This document shows positions 56,049-57,230 of a DNA stretch of 57,230 bases, piece after piece. Position numbers and translations under genes: made by a program. Numbering within the stretch: the first letter of the stretch is position 1; the number at the start of each line of letters is the position of its first letter. Source of the stretch: Chloroflexota bacterium (GTDB lineage Bacteria > Chloroflexota > Anaerolineae > Promineifilales > Promineifilaceae); the NCBI GenBank assembly GCA_022616275.1, contig JAKEFB010000210.1:1-57230 (forward strand). The letters run 5' to 3'. The notes below the pieces were generated by a model, which had not been told where the DNA came from, did not search any database, and saw nothing but the letters and a program-made list of their open reading frames with translations.

Positions 56049-57044
56049 CTACACTTTTTCCGCTTCTCTTAACGCCGCCAGTTCCCATTCCCTGGCGTGG
56101 GCCCGCGCCGAGGCATTGACCTGGTGCATAATTTGGGCCGCTTCCGAGGCGCGCGCGTCGGTTGTGTGCAGCCGGCTCAACTTGGTGCCGTGCTTGACGC
56201 TGTCGTCGTAAAGGTAAGTGTCCTCCTCGGTAATACCCTGGCCAATCAGGAAGCCCAGGATCATACCGAAGAGAGCGCCAATGATCGTACCGGTCAAAGT
56301 CACGACGGCCCACGTCTGTGCTTCGCTGCCCGACGCCACCCCGATGCCGGGGATGAGCGCCGCGCCCAGGCCGGCCGCCGCCGCGATGATGCTCCCCCAA
56401 ATGGACCCGCCAAACGCGCCCGAAATGACCGCTTCGCTGACGGCGCTGCCTTTGCCGTAATAAACGTCGGTAACCTGCTTGACGTCAACAACTTCTATAT
56501 GGGATGGATCAAACCCGGCATTGGTCAAGGCTTGAACCGCCGTGTCCGCATCTCGATCCGAATCAAAGAGCCGGACGACCAGCCGCTCGCCGGCTCGCCC
56601 TCTTAGTAGTTCAACCTGTTCCCGGGCAGCCTCAATGGCCTCGTATTGGCGTTGAACGATGGCCTGCGTTTCGGCCGGCAACCCCTTACTCAGCGCATTC
56701 TTATACGCCTTGACGGCCGCATTCTCGCCGTGCAGCGCCTCAGTTAAGACGACGTTCTCAACGCTCTGGGCGCCAATGGTGAGCGCGGCCCGAATGTTGA
56801 TGCGGCCGCGGTGGATCACCCCACGAATGCTTTTCCGCTCTGAAGCCTCGCCGCCAAGACGCTGAATTTCCTCTTTCAGCTCGTTGGCAAACTTATTGCG
56901 CCGTTGGGCATAGGACTTTAAGACGACCTTCAAGCCACGATTGCTGACATTTTCGGCAACAACTTCGTAGCCCCACTCGCCAGCCCTGCACAGCCGGTAT
57001 AGGCTATTTAATATGCCAATCGCTCTCCTTTCCTTTTCAGCCAT
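56049..57044 (-). CDS. DUF2383/PA2169-like four-helix protein with glycine-zipper membrane segment
   Basis: 331 residues from ATG 57044 (GGAGG seven bases upstream). Residues about 5-140 form a ferritin-like helical bundle (ILNSLYRLCRAGEWGYEVVA and TEALHGENAAVKAYKNAL) of the PA2169 type. Residues about 155-200 resemble the general-stress 17M-like beta-alpha-beta domain (VVRLFDSDRDADTAVQAL). Glycine-rich hydrophobic segments at about 215-260 (GSIWGSIIAAAAGLGAAL, IIGALFGMILGFLIGQ) suggest a membrane or zipper region. Probably a stress-related protein. A TATAAT on the minus strand (57091-57086) precedes it. Confidence 0.75.
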   Translation of the reverse strand: MAEKERRAIGILNSLYRLCRAGEWGYEVVAENVSNRGLKVVLKSYAQRRNKFANELKEEIQRLGGEASERKSIRGVIHRGRINIRAALTIGAQSVENVVLTEALHGENAAVKAYKNALSKGLPAETQAIVQRQYEAIEAAREQVELLRGRAGERLVVRLFDSDRDADTAVQALTNAGFDPSHIEVVDVKQVTDVYYGKGSAVSEAVISGAFGGSIWGSIIAAAAGLGAALIPGIGVASGSEAQTWAVVTLTGTIIGALFGMILGFLIGQGITEEDTYLYDDSVKHGTKLSRLHTTDARASEAAQIMHQVNASARAHAREWELAALREAEKV

Positions 57045-57085
57045 CCTCATTCCTCCAACATGCAAAAGCCATTGATAACTACCCT

Positions 57086-57114
57086 ATTATAGTCTAAATC
57101 GGTACTATTCCGAA
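57086..57114 (-). promoter_or_regulatory. Promoter of the DUF2383-like gene
   Basis: On the minus strand TTCGGA and TATAAT (57091-57086) are 17 bases apart, 40 bases before the ribosome site. The -10 is perfect, the -35 weak. Confidence 0.5.
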
Positions 57115-57170
57115 AGTCAATACTGTAATGTAACAGTTCAGAATTGTGTCAGAAGTGGTCAGGGAGCGGC

Positions 57171-57230
57171 ATGGTCGAAGACAAAGCCCAAGTGGCGCCA
57201 GCATTCAAAGAGGGGATTGAAGCCGCGGGC
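57171..57230 (+). CDS. Start of an unidentified gene (cut by the window edge)
   Basis: ATG at 57171 with AGGGAG four bases upstream; 20 open codons (MVEDKAQVAPAFKEGIEAAG) reach the end of the window. Too short to assign a family. Confidence 0.5.
   Translation, partial: MVEDKAQVAPAFKEGIEAAG

Overview
The window reads as a chromosomal segment of a high-GC, environmental bacterium, most likely a member of the Chloroflexota (Anaerolineae/Ardenticatenia-like). This is inferred from the gene repertoire: a spoVS gene next to dnaA, an A2-type haem-copper oxidase fed by several c-type cytochromes and CydA-like proteins, DUF4258/YgiT pairs, an MrfA-type helicase, and very frequent GGCCGG-type words. 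No rRNA is present, so the assignment rests on protein style only.

Region 1 (1-3720) is accessory DNA. It contains two attC-like recombination sites (96-221 and 1420-1549) and a third simple site (2193-2199), all in one orientation, with gene cassettes for an MDR oxidoreductase (cut by the window edge), a divergent TetR/DoxX pair and a RibD/DHFR-like reductase. No integrase is visible. A ribbon-helix-helix protein, a decayed ISAzo13-type transposase and a fused CopG/HicB antitoxin follow.

Region 2 (3713-22333) holds housekeeping and metabolic genes: an ATP-grasp enzyme, an ABC-F ATPase with a possible attenuator, a CoaE-GNAT fusion, a site-2 protease, tRNA-Met(CAT), a large GT-C-like membrane protein, an acyl-CoA dehydrogenase with EtfB and EtfA, RsgA, a lipoprotein, an alpha/beta hydrolase and an MrfA-like helicase carrying an HNH insertion. 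Region 3 (22334-25064) is the dnaA locus, with a candidate oriC between mrfA and dnaA, and spoVS transcribed divergently. Region 4 (25195-30725) contains a P450, a left-handed beta-helix protein, an M3 oligopeptidase and a CinA/nucleotidyltransferase fusion.

Region 5 (about 31000-56000) is the most striking part: roughly 25 kb on one strand that looks like a respiratory island. Two paralogous modules (31061-37074 and 37177-44095) each encode, in the same order, a long CydA-like membrane protein without CydB, a dihaem cytochrome c, a membrane-anchored monohaem cytochrome c, a dihaem cytochrome c fused to an ethylbenzene-dehydrogenase-type haem-binding domain, and a cupredoxin-like lipoprotein. 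A complete A2-type cytochrome oxidase (subunits II, I, III, IV), a DUF420 protein and CtaG follow. Between them lies a maturation or regulation block in which five copies of the small PCP_red helical domain (known from the C-terminus of dark-operative protochlorophyllide reductase subunit B) occur on three proteins: a double universal-stress protein, a zinc-ribbon protein and an AhbD-like radical SAM/SPASM enzyme, alongside an Mrp-type ATPase and a small ferredoxin. No bc1 complex or alternative complex III is present. The simplest inference is that the CydA-like/cytochrome/cupredoxin modules take electrons (from quinol or a periplasmic donor) and pass them to the terminal oxidase, with the PCP_red/radical SAM block supporting haem or metallocofactor maturation. 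The window ends with an FGE-sulfatase-family protein, a DUF2383-like stress protein and the start of another gene.

Many spacers are built from short degenerate words repeated directly and then inverted (a different word in most spacers), and several intra-operon spacers hold long hairpin repeats.
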